Of a DNA stretch of 33,992 nt, positions 23,659-32,515 are shown piece after piece (the first letter of the stretch is position 1; each line of letters begins with the position of its first letter). The position numbers were made by a program, and so were the translations under genes. The stretch spans positions 1 through 33,992 of the forward strand of contig CAWUIO010000074.1 in assembly GCA_963922455.1 (NCBI GenBank), read 5' to 3'. Source of the DNA: CAWUIO01 sp963922455. Lineage in GTDB: Bacteria; Bacteroidota; Bacteroidia; Cytophagales; Microscillaceae. Under the pieces are notes generated by a model. That model ran no database searches, was not told where the DNA came from, and worked only from the letters and a program-made list of their open reading frames with translations.

Positions 23659-26600
23659 GTGACCTTGACAAAAAAGCTTTTTAGGCACATTTATTTGGCT
23701 TGTTTACTTGTATGCTTGACTACTTTGGTGGGGATCGGTTTCTTAAATTACCGGGCTCCTGAGAGATATCCTAAGCAATTAAGGCAAAAACTAATTAAAA
23801 GTCTTAATAATCGCTTAGAAGTGTTAAAAGCTACGCACGATACCTTAACTGAGGCTATTCGTTCTAATGAAGATATTGTCAAGCTGCTCCCCCAACAATC
23901 CCTGCCCGAGGATATTTCTTCTTTTGTATTCCAAAATCGGCAACTATTTCTGTGGTCCGACTATCGATTTGTCCCCTCATATAATCAACTGAGAGGCGAT
24001 TATGCCTATCGGCTCTTAAATCTCAATCAAGGACAATATTTAGTGAGTAAACGCCTTGTGGAGCAACAAGGCTCCGTACTCGAAACCTATTGTTTGCTCT
24101 TGGTATATCGTCGGTATCGATTAGAAAATATTTACTTAGAGTCGGCTTATAATCCCAATTTGAAGATGGAAAATATTGGGGAAATCATTCCCCAAGCGGG
24201 TGAGGGAGACTTTTCATATTTTTCTCCAAAGCAAGAGTTTTTATTTGATATAAAATTAGATGCCAACTCAAGCCAAGTTGAGCAATTACGGCTGAGGTGG
24301 TTTTGGATCATATTAATGCTAAGTTTTACCCTAGGAGGACTTTTTTTAGGGGAATTGCTCAAATATCTTCATCGGCATCAGTTACACGAGTTGGGCTTAC
24401 TTAGTTGGGTTTTCTATCTAGCAGGAATCCGTGTTATCATGTTGGCGAGCCGTTTTCCGGCCAATGTGTACGATTGGCAGCTCTTTGACCCCAGTTATTA
24501 TGCATCTTCCTGGCTTAACCCATCCCTGGGCGATTTGCTCTTAAATTTATGGGTCTCTTGTTTTTGGGTAGCTTACTTATTAAACTATTTTCATCGGTTT
24601 AAATCCATTAAGCTGCTCTTGAGGCAGTCGCAAGAACTAAAATATGCTCACGCCCTTATTAGTTTTTTATTGGCGATGGGAGTGGGGCACGTTTTAAACT
24701 ACTTGTTGACCACTATTTTTCTTCACTCTCAGCTCAATTTGGACATTACCCGTAATGTTGATCTGAGCATTTACAGTTTTGGAGCCGTTTTAATATTTCT
24801 GGGAGCTTCGGTAGCTAGTTTTTTTTATATTCATTTTTTCATTCGTCTATATACCCAACTTTCTCCTAAAAAGACTTGGGTCAATAGCATGACTAGCTTA
24901 TTATCCTACGGAATTTATACCGTAATCACACTGTGGTATGGAGACTTTCACTTTGTCCTGGGAATTCTTAGTTTGTTATTCTTAGGGGTGATTTACGCCG
25001 CCGATTTGCCCCGGTTTCTCTATAAATTTAATTATTTCTCATTTATCTACCTTTTTGCCGGTGCGGTGTTTTGTGCCAGTGTAGGGGCTCAGGTTATCTA
25101 CAATTATGGAAAAAAAAGAAGTATAGAAGAAAAACGTAACTTTGCCAGTCGCCTGCTACCCGATACCGATGAGTTTGCCGAATTTATGCTCCTCAATGCT
25201 ATGCAGGAAATTCAAGGAGACACTGCGGTAAAAGATTTATTCAAAAGGGCAGATCCCCCCTTAGAATCGGTCAAACAAAAAATCAAAAGGCAATACCTTA
25301 ATAATTATTTTGACCGGTACCAGATTCAGATCCAATTTTTTGAGTCAGAACTTGCCAGTAATAACTACCCCGAGCGGCTGAGTCTGGGAAGTTCTGCCGA
25401 ATACCAAAGTTTTGAGGTCAATTTTAAAAAAATCTATTACGAAACCTCCCAAGAAAATATCTTTTTTATCAGCAAGCCAGGCATTGACCTAATTAAGCGT
25501 TATTTGGTTTTTATCGAGATTGAAGAATTAGACCAAGTCCTAGGGCATATTATTATCGATTTAAAACAAAAACGGGCCATACCTACCAATGTGTACCCAG
25601 AGCTCTTGGTGGATAAGAATGATAAATCTCCTCTAGAAACCCGGGATTACAACTACGCCATCTACGAAAACGATTTACTCATTTACAATGTAGGGGACTT
25701 CAATTATGAGAAAAATTTCCCCAAGCGACTTTTTTCTGAAGAAGCCCTTTATATCAAGGGGCTTTCCGTAGAAAAATATGACCATTTAGCCTTAGAGGGA
25801 GGGTTTAAAAAGCGGGTATTGGTATCTTCTCGCATGTACTCGGGTATCGATCTATTTTCCAACTTCTCCTTTTTGTTTCTTGCCTTAGTGGCCATCATTG
25901 TAAGCTTTATTGTAGTCTATAGTGTTTCTCAGCAAATTCAAGGCGTAAAAGTTAACTTTGCTACCCGGATACAATTGTATTTAAACACCGCTTTTTTCCT
26001 CCCTCTTTTGGCGGTAAGCATATCAGTGCTGAGCATTATAAGTAATAGTTATCAAGAGGACTTTAATCGGGAATGCTTGGTGAGAACCAAACGGATTGGG
26101 GCTAACCTTTCCTCCACTCTCGAGAATTACTTAGACTTTAAGCTAAACCGGGAGCAGCTAAGCGAAAAGCTCTCAGAGATTTCCGAATTGGCCGAATTGG
26201 ATGTAAACCTGTTTGACCCAAAAGGAGAATTAATCGCTACCAGCCAACCCGCCATCTATGAGTCGGGTCTACTCTCCCGCTATTTACACCCAAAAGCCCT
26301 CGGCGAAATTCGTTATCGCAAGACCAAACAAGTCATGCTGCGCGAGTCAGTAGGTACATTAGCCTATCAATCAGCCTACGTGCCCGTACGATCCTATGAA
26401 AGTGGTGAGCTAATCGGGATCATCAGTGTGCCATTCTTCGAGTCGCAATATGAGCTAGACAAAAAGCTCATAGAGATCTTGTCTACCATCGTCAATATAT
26501 TTGCCACTATATTCATTGTATTTATCATATTGTCTTATTTTGCCTCCCAAATTCTTACCATTCCCCTGCGATTGATCACCCAAAAAATACGGAAGACTAC

Positions 26601-27393
26601 TTTTTATAATTACAATGAAGCATTAGAGTGGAACTCCAAGGATGAGATCGGCCTCTTTGTTGAAGAGTACAATAAGATGCTTCAAAAGTTGGATAAGAGT
26701 AAAGAAGCCCTGGTGAGAAGCCAAAAAGAATCAGCTTGGCGAGAGATTGCCCAGCAAGTAGCCCACGAAATTAAAAACCCCCTGACCCCCATGAAGTTGA
26801 CCCTCCAGCACATGCAACTTCGCTTACAAAACCAGGGTGAAAAAGTGCGCAATGCTTTTGAGCGCTCTTTTGATATGTTGCTCAATCAAGTAGATACCTT
26901 GAGCGATATCGCTACCTCTTTTTCTTCTTTTGCCAAAATGCCCATCCCCATATCCGAGCGGTTTGAAATTAATGAAGTCCTCCGAGATAGTTACAGCTTG
27001 TATAATAATGAGGATATTCAAATTAAAATTGAAACTAGTTCTCGGGAATATTTCGTTAGGGGGGATAAGAAGCTTATGGGACGGATCTTTACCAATCTTA
27101 TTAAGAATGCCAAAGAAGCCGTAGCCGAAGACCGCAAACCTCGCTTAATAATCAACTTGAATACCAAAGTGGAAGGCCTGGTCCTGATCGAGTTTAAAGA
27201 CAATGGCTCGGGTATCCCCAAAGATGTACAAGACAAGATTTTTATGCCCAATTTCAGTACCAAGTCTACGGGTTCGGGGATTGGTTTAGCCGTAGCCAAG
27301 CGGGGAATTGAGCACGCAGGAGGTAGAATTTGGTTCAAAACAGATCCTCAAAACGGTACCAGCTTCTTTGTAGAATTACCACTCATTGATTAA
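23659..27393 (+). CDS. Giant multi-pass sensor histidine kinase (NtrY-like core)
   Basis: A 1244-residue membrane kinase. There is a first membrane segment (about 10-29), a sensor loop, a block of about six or seven membrane segments (about 213-480), a soluble region (to about 725), two more segments (about 735-800), a second sensor loop, and a last segment near 940-960 leading to a HAMP domain (PLRLITQKIRKTT). The HisKA helix carries the phospho-acceptor His1036 in VAHEIKNPLTP. The ATPase domain has the N box NLIKNAKEA, G1 DNGSGIP and G2 GSGIGLAVAKRGIEHAGG, all intact. HEIKNPLTPMK is the NtrY-type box. The start is either GTG 23659 or TTG 23665; the latter has a GGAG at 23656-23659 with good spacing. 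No response regulator is adjacent. Confidence 0.9.
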   Translation: MTLTKKLFRHIYLACLLVCLTTLVGIGFLNYRAPERYPKQLRQKLIKSLNNRLEVLKATHDTLTEAIRSNEDIVKLLPQQSLPEDISSFVFQNRQLFLWSDYRFVPSYNQLRGDYAYRLLNLNQGQYLVSKRLVEQQGSVLETYCLLLVYRRYRLENIYLESAYNPNLKMENIGEIIPQAGEGDFSYFSPKQEFLFDIKLDANSSQVEQLRLRWFWIILMLSFTLGGLFLGELLKYLHRHQLHELGLLSWVFYLAGIRVIMLASRFPANVYDWQLFDPSYYASSWLNPSLGDLLLNLWVSCFWVAYLLNYFHRFKSIKLLLRQSQELKYAHALISFLLAMGVGHVLNYLLTTIFLHSQLNLDITRNVDLSIYSFGAVLIFLGASVASFFYIHFFIRLYTQLSPKKTWVNSMTSLLSYGIYTVITLWYGDFHFVLGILSLLFLGVIYAADLPRFLYKFNYFSFIYLFAGAVFCASVGAQVIYNYGKKRSIEEKRNFASRLLPDTDEFAEFMLLNAMQEIQGDTAVKDLFKRADPPLESVKQKIKRQYLNNYFDRYQIQIQFFESELASNNYPERLSLGSSAEYQSFEVNFKKIYYETSQENIFFISKPGIDLIKRYLVFIEIEELDQVLGHIIIDLKQKRAIPTNVYPELLVDKNDKSPLETRDYNYAIYENDLLIYNVGDFNYEKNFPKRLFSEEALYIKGLSVEKYDHLALEGGFKKRVLVSSRMYSGIDLFSNFSFLFLALVAIIVSFIVVYSVSQQIQGVKVNFATRIQLYLNTAFFLPLLAVSISVLSIISNSYQEDFNRECLVRTKRIGANLSSTLENYLDFKLNREQLSEKLSEISELAELDVNLFDPKGELIATSQPAIYESGLLSRYLHPKALGEIRYRKTKQVMLRESVGTLAYQSAYVPVRSYESGELIGIISVPFFESQYELDKKLIEILSTIVNIFATIFIVFIILSYFASQILTIPLRLITQKIRKTTFYNYNEALEWNSKDEIGLFVEEYNKMLQKLDKSKEALVRSQKESAWREIAQQVAHEIKNPLTPMKLTLQHMQLRLQNQGEKVRNAFERSFDMLLNQVDTLSDIATSFSSFAKMPIPISERFEINEVLRDSYSLYNNEDIQIKIETSSREYFVRGDKKLMGRIFTNLIKNAKEAVAEDRKPRLIINLNTKVEGLVLIEFKDNGSGIPKDVQDKIFMPNFSTKSTGSGIGLAVAKRGIEHAGGRIWFKTDPQNGTSFFVELPLID

Positions 27394-27412
27394 CCAAAAT
27401 CCGGAGAATATA

Positions 27413-27426
27413 TCCCTAATTAGGGA
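27413..27426. promoter_or_regulatory. Perfect 14-bp palindrome between kinase and barrel gene
   Basis: TCCCTAATTAGGGA is self-complementary, centred in the 48-base space between the kinase stop and the next ATG. It could be a protein-binding site or a small RNA hairpin; no T-run follows. Confidence 0.35.
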
Positions 27427-27441
27427 ATATGCTTTATCCTG

Positions 27442-30400
27442 ATGAAATTCATTTTTTCCGGACATACCTTGTGGCGGGTTTTCCGCTCTTACCCTTTGCT
27501 GGATTTCCTGGGCTTGATTAGGATCTGGCTCATCCTATTGCCCTTCATTATGGGATTAGCCTGCTCCGGCTATTCCCAGGATTTGGGGGAGCGCAGCCGT
27601 TGGTTTAGTACCCAAGATACGATCCGTAGCCCGGATACCCTGAGTTTGGTCCCAGGTAGTTTGCGCATTCTTCAGCCCGCCGGAATAAGTCCTAAGATCT
27701 ATTATGATCTCAATGAAAACATCCTACTCTTGCAAGGTGAAAATCTGCCCGATTCGGTTAAGATGGCTTATCGGGTCTTTCCATTTAATTTTTCCCAAAA
27801 GGTATCTATTCGGGACCGGGCCATTTATGATTCTATCGTAGATAGTAAAATTCCTTTCTTCTACCCTATTGACAACCAGGTTCCTGTGAGCCGAGAAGAG
27901 CTTTTTGATTTGCCTGGTATACAAAAAAGTGGGAATATCAGCCGGGGCCTTACTTTTGGCTCCAATCAGGATGCCAGTGTTAATTCAGCCCTCAATTTGC
28001 AATTGGAAGGACAACTTACCAAAGATATCTCCGTGTTAGCCGCCATTTCCGATCAAAATATTCCTTTTCAACCCGAGGGCAATACCCAGCAATTACAAGA
28101 ACTTGACCGGGTATTTGTTCAGTTTTCTCACAAAAGAGGCAAGCTGACCGTGGGCGATGTTGTACTGCGTAACCCGGACAATCACTTCTTGAAATATTAT
28201 AAAAACATACAAGGGGGATTTCTGGAAACCCAATATCCCGTAGGATCCGACAGCGAAGCGGAGACCCGCGTGGGAGCGGCCGTTTCCAAGGGGAAATTTG
28301 CTTCTATTTCTGTTCAGCCCATCGAGGGCGTACTGGGGCCCTATCGCTTGACCGGCCCCAATAACGAAACCTTTATTATCGTCCTCTCAAACTCTGAAAA
28401 AGTCTACCTGGATGGCCGGCTCATGACTCGAGGCTTTAATGAAGATTATGTCATTGATTATAACCAAGCCGAAATTACCTTTAATAGCAATGTCCTAATA
28501 ACCCAATTTTCCCGGATTAGGGTGGACTTTGAATTTTCTGAGCGGAATTATAACCGTACCATCATCGCTGGTAGCCATTATCAGAATTATAAAAAACTCG
28601 ACTTTTTCATAAACTTTTATCAGGCTTCAGATAGCCCTCGCAACCCCCTGATCAACTTATCCACGGATGATATTAATGAACTCGGTGAATTGGGCGATTC
28701 CCTCAGCCTAATCGACGGAGTAGATTCGGTTGGTTTTAATCCTGACCAAGTACGCTATAAACGAATAGATACCCTAGGCCCAGTAACCGGTATTATCTAC
28801 CCTGATGTATTTGTGGTTTCTAGTGAACCCGAATTGGCTCAGTTTGATGTATCTTTTACGGATGTGGGTTTTGGCCAAGGGGATTACATTCGGAGTACCA
28901 GTACCGTCAATGGCCGCACCTTTCAATGGGTAGAGCCCGATGCCAATGGCAATTCCCAAGGAAATTTTGCCCCCGTGCGTACGGTTCCTCTGCCCAATAG
29001 CCAGCAAATGATCACCTTGGGGGCCGCCTATAATTTTACTGAAAATGAATCGGTCTACTTTGAGGCAGCCTTCTCCGACCAGGACCTCAACCGCTTTTCT
29101 AATTTGGACGATGAAGACAATCAAGGGCAAGCCCTCAAAATAGGCTACAAAAACCTGGGAAAACCCCTGGATAAGCTCCCCGACTACCAATGGCAACTCG
29201 AGATCGACTACGAGTGGGACAATCGCCTCTTTCGTCCTATCGATCGTTTTCGTTCTATTGAGTATAACCGCGATTGGAGCATCCGAAACGATACCATTGA
29301 CGCCGATGATAAATTACTCCACGCTGCCATTGGGCTATTCAAGAACAGCAATAATCAGTTTCGCTACGATGTGACCCGACGGCAAAGGCAAAGCCTAACC
29401 CAGGGCTGGCAACACCGCCTGAACTTTCGGAAGGAATTGGGCCGGTGGCTTATGTATGCCCAGTTTTTTCGCTTAGACAATGACCTGGGGGTTCAAGACT
29501 CCCAATGGCAACGAATTTCGGGAGGGGCCAGCTATCGCTGGAACCGGGCCCGAAGCGGCTATGAGTACAGCCAAGATAAGAACACCATACGCCTGGGACG
29601 TAATGACTCCGTTCAGTTGAGCCAAATGTATTTTGAGCAGCACCGGGCCTTTTGGCAAAGCGCCGACTCGGCCCGTTTTATCTTCTTGGCCGATTATGTA
29701 TTCCGGCGAGACTTCCAGCCTTTTGAAGGGGAGATTGTGCCCAGTATCCGCTCTCACAACGCCAACTTTAGCTGGCAGGGCAATTGGAATCAAAACCAAA
29801 GCCTGGGCTTGCAGTTTACCTACCGGCTTTTGGAAAATCTACGTGACAGTGCCGATAACTCCAACAGCAATCTCCAGGGGCGTTTAGACTGGAACGCTTC
29901 TTTTTGGGAGCGGCATCTACGGAGCAAATTGACCTATACCACAGCCACCGGACAAGAATTAAGACGGGAATTTGAATTTATCGAGGTACTCAATGGGGAG
30001 GGGACCCATACCTGGCGTGACCTCAATGAAGACGGCATCCAAGACCTGAACGAATTTTTCCTGGCCGTCAACCCGGACGAAAGAAACTTTGTCAAAATTT
30101 TTATCCCCACCAATGACTTTGTCCGAGCCTTCACCAATACCTTCGTATGGCGGCTCAATTGGACCGCTCCCCGTAACTGGCGGCGCAGCCAAGGCTTGAA
30201 AAAAGTATTAGGATTATGGTCGGGAATTGTTTCTTGGCGGATCAACCGAAGAATCAGTGAGGACCGCCTTTTACCTCGCTTATTGCCCTTTGCCGAGGTA
30301 GCCGATGAGTCCATTTTATCTACCCGAGAAGCTTTTCGGAGTACCGTATTTATGAATCGGAGTAACCCTAAATATGGTTTGGAATTAAATTTTAATCAAA

Positions 30401-30972
30401 ACCGACAGCGCCAGCTGCTCACCGACGGGTTTGAAGAAACTCGAAGACAAAGCTACTCCGTAACGAGCCGTAGCAACTTAGGCGGCGATTGGAACCTTCA
30501 GCTCCGGGGCGAAAGGTCGGACCTGCGTACCCGGTCCGATTTTCTGCTTACCCGGAATTATTTGATCCGCACCTATGATCTAGGCCCCGAAATTGCCTTT
30601 CAGCCCAGCAACTCATTTCGGGTTTCGCTCAATTATCGCTACCGATGGAAGGATAACCTGGAGTCATTAGAAATGGAGGAAAGTTCTCGTATACAGGAGT
30701 TTAGCCTAGAAACACGTCTCGCCCAGGTTAGCAAGCGCAATATCCTGGGATTTATCCGCTTCATCCGGATAGATTTGACGGGCGACCCCAATAGCCCAGT
30801 TGGTTATGAGTTACTAGAAGCCCTCCAGCCGGGCACCAACTGGACCTGGGGGCTCAATCTGCAACAACGATTGGCCAATGGCTTACAGATTAGCCTCAAT
30901 TATGATGGTCGACGTTCTCAGGGAGCCCGCGTCATTCATACCGCCCGAATGCAGGTAACCGCTTTATTTTAA
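27442..30972 (+). CDS. Large outer-membrane beta-barrel protein, SprA-like N-terminal region
   Basis: A 1176-residue exported protein. A hydrophobic signal section (about 24-43) ends at GYSQD. Residues about 160-350 contain blocks that I associate with SprA and related large Bacteroidota barrels: SGNISRGLTFGSNQDASVNS, IPFQPEGNTQQLQELDRVFV, VYLDGRLMTRG and DYVIDYNQAEITF. The rest alternates in polar and aromatic residues like a many-stranded barrel to the C-terminus. SprA itself, the T9SS translocon channel, is about twice as long, so this is a shorter relative or a separate family of unknown function. It follows the kinase by 48 bases on the same strand and may share its transcript. Confidence 0.7.
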   Translation: MKFIFSGHTLWRVFRSYPLLDFLGLIRIWLILLPFIMGLACSGYSQDLGERSRWFSTQDTIRSPDTLSLVPGSLRILQPAGISPKIYYDLNENILLLQGENLPDSVKMAYRVFPFNFSQKVSIRDRAIYDSIVDSKIPFFYPIDNQVPVSREELFDLPGIQKSGNISRGLTFGSNQDASVNSALNLQLEGQLTKDISVLAAISDQNIPFQPEGNTQQLQELDRVFVQFSHKRGKLTVGDVVLRNPDNHFLKYYKNIQGGFLETQYPVGSDSEAETRVGAAVSKGKFASISVQPIEGVLGPYRLTGPNNETFIIVLSNSEKVYLDGRLMTRGFNEDYVIDYNQAEITFNSNVLITQFSRIRVDFEFSERNYNRTIIAGSHYQNYKKLDFFINFYQASDSPRNPLINLSTDDINELGELGDSLSLIDGVDSVGFNPDQVRYKRIDTLGPVTGIIYPDVFVVSSEPELAQFDVSFTDVGFGQGDYIRSTSTVNGRTFQWVEPDANGNSQGNFAPVRTVPLPNSQQMITLGAAYNFTENESVYFEAAFSDQDLNRFSNLDDEDNQGQALKIGYKNLGKPLDKLPDYQWQLEIDYEWDNRLFRPIDRFRSIEYNRDWSIRNDTIDADDKLLHAAIGLFKNSNNQFRYDVTRRQRQSLTQGWQHRLNFRKELGRWLMYAQFFRLDNDLGVQDSQWQRISGGASYRWNRARSGYEYSQDKNTIRLGRNDSVQLSQMYFEQHRAFWQSADSARFIFLADYVFRRDFQPFEGEIVPSIRSHNANFSWQGNWNQNQSLGLQFTYRLLENLRDSADNSNSNLQGRLDWNASFWERHLRSKLTYTTATGQELRREFEFIEVLNGEGTHTWRDLNEDGIQDLNEFFLAVNPDERNFVKIFIPTNDFVRAFTNTFVWRLNWTAPRNWRRSQGLKKVLGLWSGIVSWRINRRISEDRLLPRLLPFAEVADESILSTREAFRSTVFMNRSNPKYGLELNFNQNRQRQLLTDGFEETRRQSYSVTSRSNLGGDWNLQLRGERSDLRTRSDFLLTRNYLIRTYDLGPEIAFQPSNSFRVSLNYRYRWKDNLESLEMEESSRIQEFSLETRLAQVSKRNILGFIRFIRIDLTGDPNSPVGYELLEALQPGTNWTWGLNLQQRLANGLQISLNYDGRRSQGARVIHTARMQVTALF

Positions 30973-30985
30973 AGAAATAGCGGTT

Positions 30986-31114
30986 GGGGCTGCCCCCGGC
31001 GCAGAAAACGTGTATCCAAATGAATAGGCTGTGCCGCCGGGGTCGGGCTTTCACTACTCGCCCTCCCACACACAGCCCACTGCGGGCTCAAACATGCCGT
31101 TCTATCCCTCAGCC
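30986..31114 (-). repeat. R1 structured intergenic repeat, copy 6
   Basis: On the minus strand it has GGCTGAGGGATAGAACGGC, the core GAGTAGTGAAAGCCCG (T for C before the GAAA) and the end GGGGCAGCCCC. The main stem pairs CCCCGGCG (30994-31001, plus strand) with CGCCGGGG (31035-31042). It occupies almost the whole space between two converging genes. Confidence 0.87.
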
Positions 31115-31143
31115 ATAAAGAGGAGGACAAAAATAAAAAGCCT

Positions 31144-32139
31144 TTAATTCTTGACCCTTTGATTGATTTGATGAACGACCTCATCCAGCTTGCGTACCGT
31201 AAAATTCATCATACGGAGCATTTCTTTTGATTCTTCCAAACTGATATCGCCGAGGTGATCATCTTTTATCATCAGGTCAGAAATGGCAATAATGGTACTG
31301 ACCGGTCCTCGTAGATTGTGGGCATTGATATGGGAAATTTCTTTGATTTTCTCTACGTTTTTACGGAGTTTTTCTTTGGTACGCATAAACTGGCTAATGT
31401 CCAGCATGGAGCCAATCACCTGAAGAACCTGCCCTGAGCGGGTTCTTTTGTATACCATATCTCGCAAAAGCATCCAGTTAACTTGATTTTCGGGCGTGAT
31501 CATACGAAATACGCAGGTAAATATTTTATTATCTTTCGCTTTCAAAAGCTGTTGGATGTGGGCTTGAACTTTCTCATAGTCTTCGGTGTGTACCAACTCG
31601 TGAATTTGATTATTTTCAGTATCTACCTCGGGCACTTTGCTAGAATAGGTGAAGCGCTTTTCTAGAAAATCATAAATCTTAAAACTAGCGGGAGATACTC
31701 GTATGATACCGTTTAAGAGTTCTTTTTCTTCTCGAGCTTGGGCCAACTCCATTTCTAGTTGCTTCTGATAATTTATATTTTGATGCACTCCCCCAACCTT
31801 TAAAGGCTCTCCTTCTTCGTTTCTTTCTAAAACGGCCGCCCGAGAACGAATCCAGATGTAATCACCTGATTTTTCTTGCATACGAAATTCTAATTCCCAG
31901 GCTTTTTCGGTTTGAATGTAATAGGCTTGTTTCTCCAGGCTCTTCCTTCGGTCATCGGGGTGCATTAAACTTATCCAGTTTTCAAAACTGCTTTGATAAT
32001 CAGCCGGATCATAGCCGAGCATTTGGTACCAGTATGGACTATGGTAGGTGGTGTTATTTTCCAAGTCCCATTCCCACCAACCTTGTTGAGTAGCTTCCAG
32101 GATGGGGGCGATTTTATCTTGCTGCGGGGAGAGATGCAT
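31144..32139 (-). CDS. Tandem-PAS protein with HisKA-like helices but no ATPase domain
   Basis: A 331-residue soluble protein. PAS 1 is about 11-125 (GWWEWDLENNTTYHSPYWYQ to VGGVHQNI, PAS_3-like with its PAC part), PAS 2 about 145-250. A coiled section leads into a HisKA-like helix pair with a possible phospho-acceptor, His274, in NAHNLRGPVS. The protein ends right after the second helix (ELDEVV-type ending, here KLDEVVHQINQRVKN). There is no N, G1 or G2 box, so it cannot bind ATP as a kinase. Similar truncated PAS-HisKA proteins are familiar in Bacteroidota, so this is probably the natural form rather than a decayed gene. It may act as a dimeric sensor or be phosphorylated by a partner kinase. 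The stop codon is 30 bases from an R1 repeat. Confidence 0.85.
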   Translation of the reverse strand: MHLSPQQDKIAPILEATQQGWWEWDLENNTTYHSPYWYQMLGYDPADYQSSFENWISLMHPDDRRKSLEKQAYYIQTEKAWELEFRMQEKSGDYIWIRSRAAVLERNEEGEPLKVGGVHQNINYQKQLEMELAQAREEKELLNGIIRVSPASFKIYDFLEKRFTYSSKVPEVDTENNQIHELVHTEDYEKVQAHIQQLLKAKDNKIFTCVFRMITPENQVNWMLLRDMVYKRTRSGQVLQVIGSMLDISQFMRTKEKLRKNVEKIKEISHINAHNLRGPVSTIIAISDLMIKDDHLGDISLEESKEMLRMMNFTVRKLDEVVHQINQRVKN

Positions 32140-32349
32140 ACGTTTAGATGGGTTAAATCAACTATTTCTAAAATAAATAAAAAAATAATTAAAGTCTCCC
32201 ACAGCTTCTTTTAAAGAAAGGAGGAAAGAGAAGCCTTTCTAAATCCATATAGTTTTATGATGGGGAGTAAAATGATAAAAGAATGCTTGTTTGGAGAGGG
32301 TTGATATAGTGACTTGGCTTCTTAAATGGCAAGAGTGGCAATACCCTTT

Positions 32350-32480
32350 GGCTTAGGGATAGAGCGGCATGTTTGAGCTCGTGTAGGCCCGGCGGGAAAG
32401 GCAGCGAGTAGCGAAAGCCCGGCCTGCGCCGGAAGAAAATATCAGCTCAACTCCAAACTAGTATAGCGCAGGCAAGCCCC
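32350..32480 (+). repeat. R1 structured intergenic repeat, copy 7
   Basis: It has GGCTTAGGGATAGAGCGGC, the core GCGAGTAGCGAAAGCCCG and the end GGCAAGCCCC. The main stem pairs GCCTGCGC (32422-32429) with GCGCAGGC (32466-32473). It lies in the space between the T9SS protein gene and the PAS gene, both on the minus strand. The flanking 32140-32349 shows nothing else I can name. Confidence 0.87.
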
Positions 32481-32498
32481 TTAAAATGTGATTATTAC

Positions 32499-32515
32499 AT
32501 GTAAACCGTTTCTAA
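32499..32515 (-). repeat. R2 repeat, copy D (partial), overlapping a stop codon
   Basis: On the minus strand it reads TTAGAAACGGTTTACAT. Only the first block of R2 is kept. The TAG stop of the T9SS gene is within it. Confidence 0.4.

Noticed and set aside
109..32480. R1 copies as a CRISPR array or tandem repeat
   Set aside because: They are single, far apart, in both orientations, and lack regular spacers.
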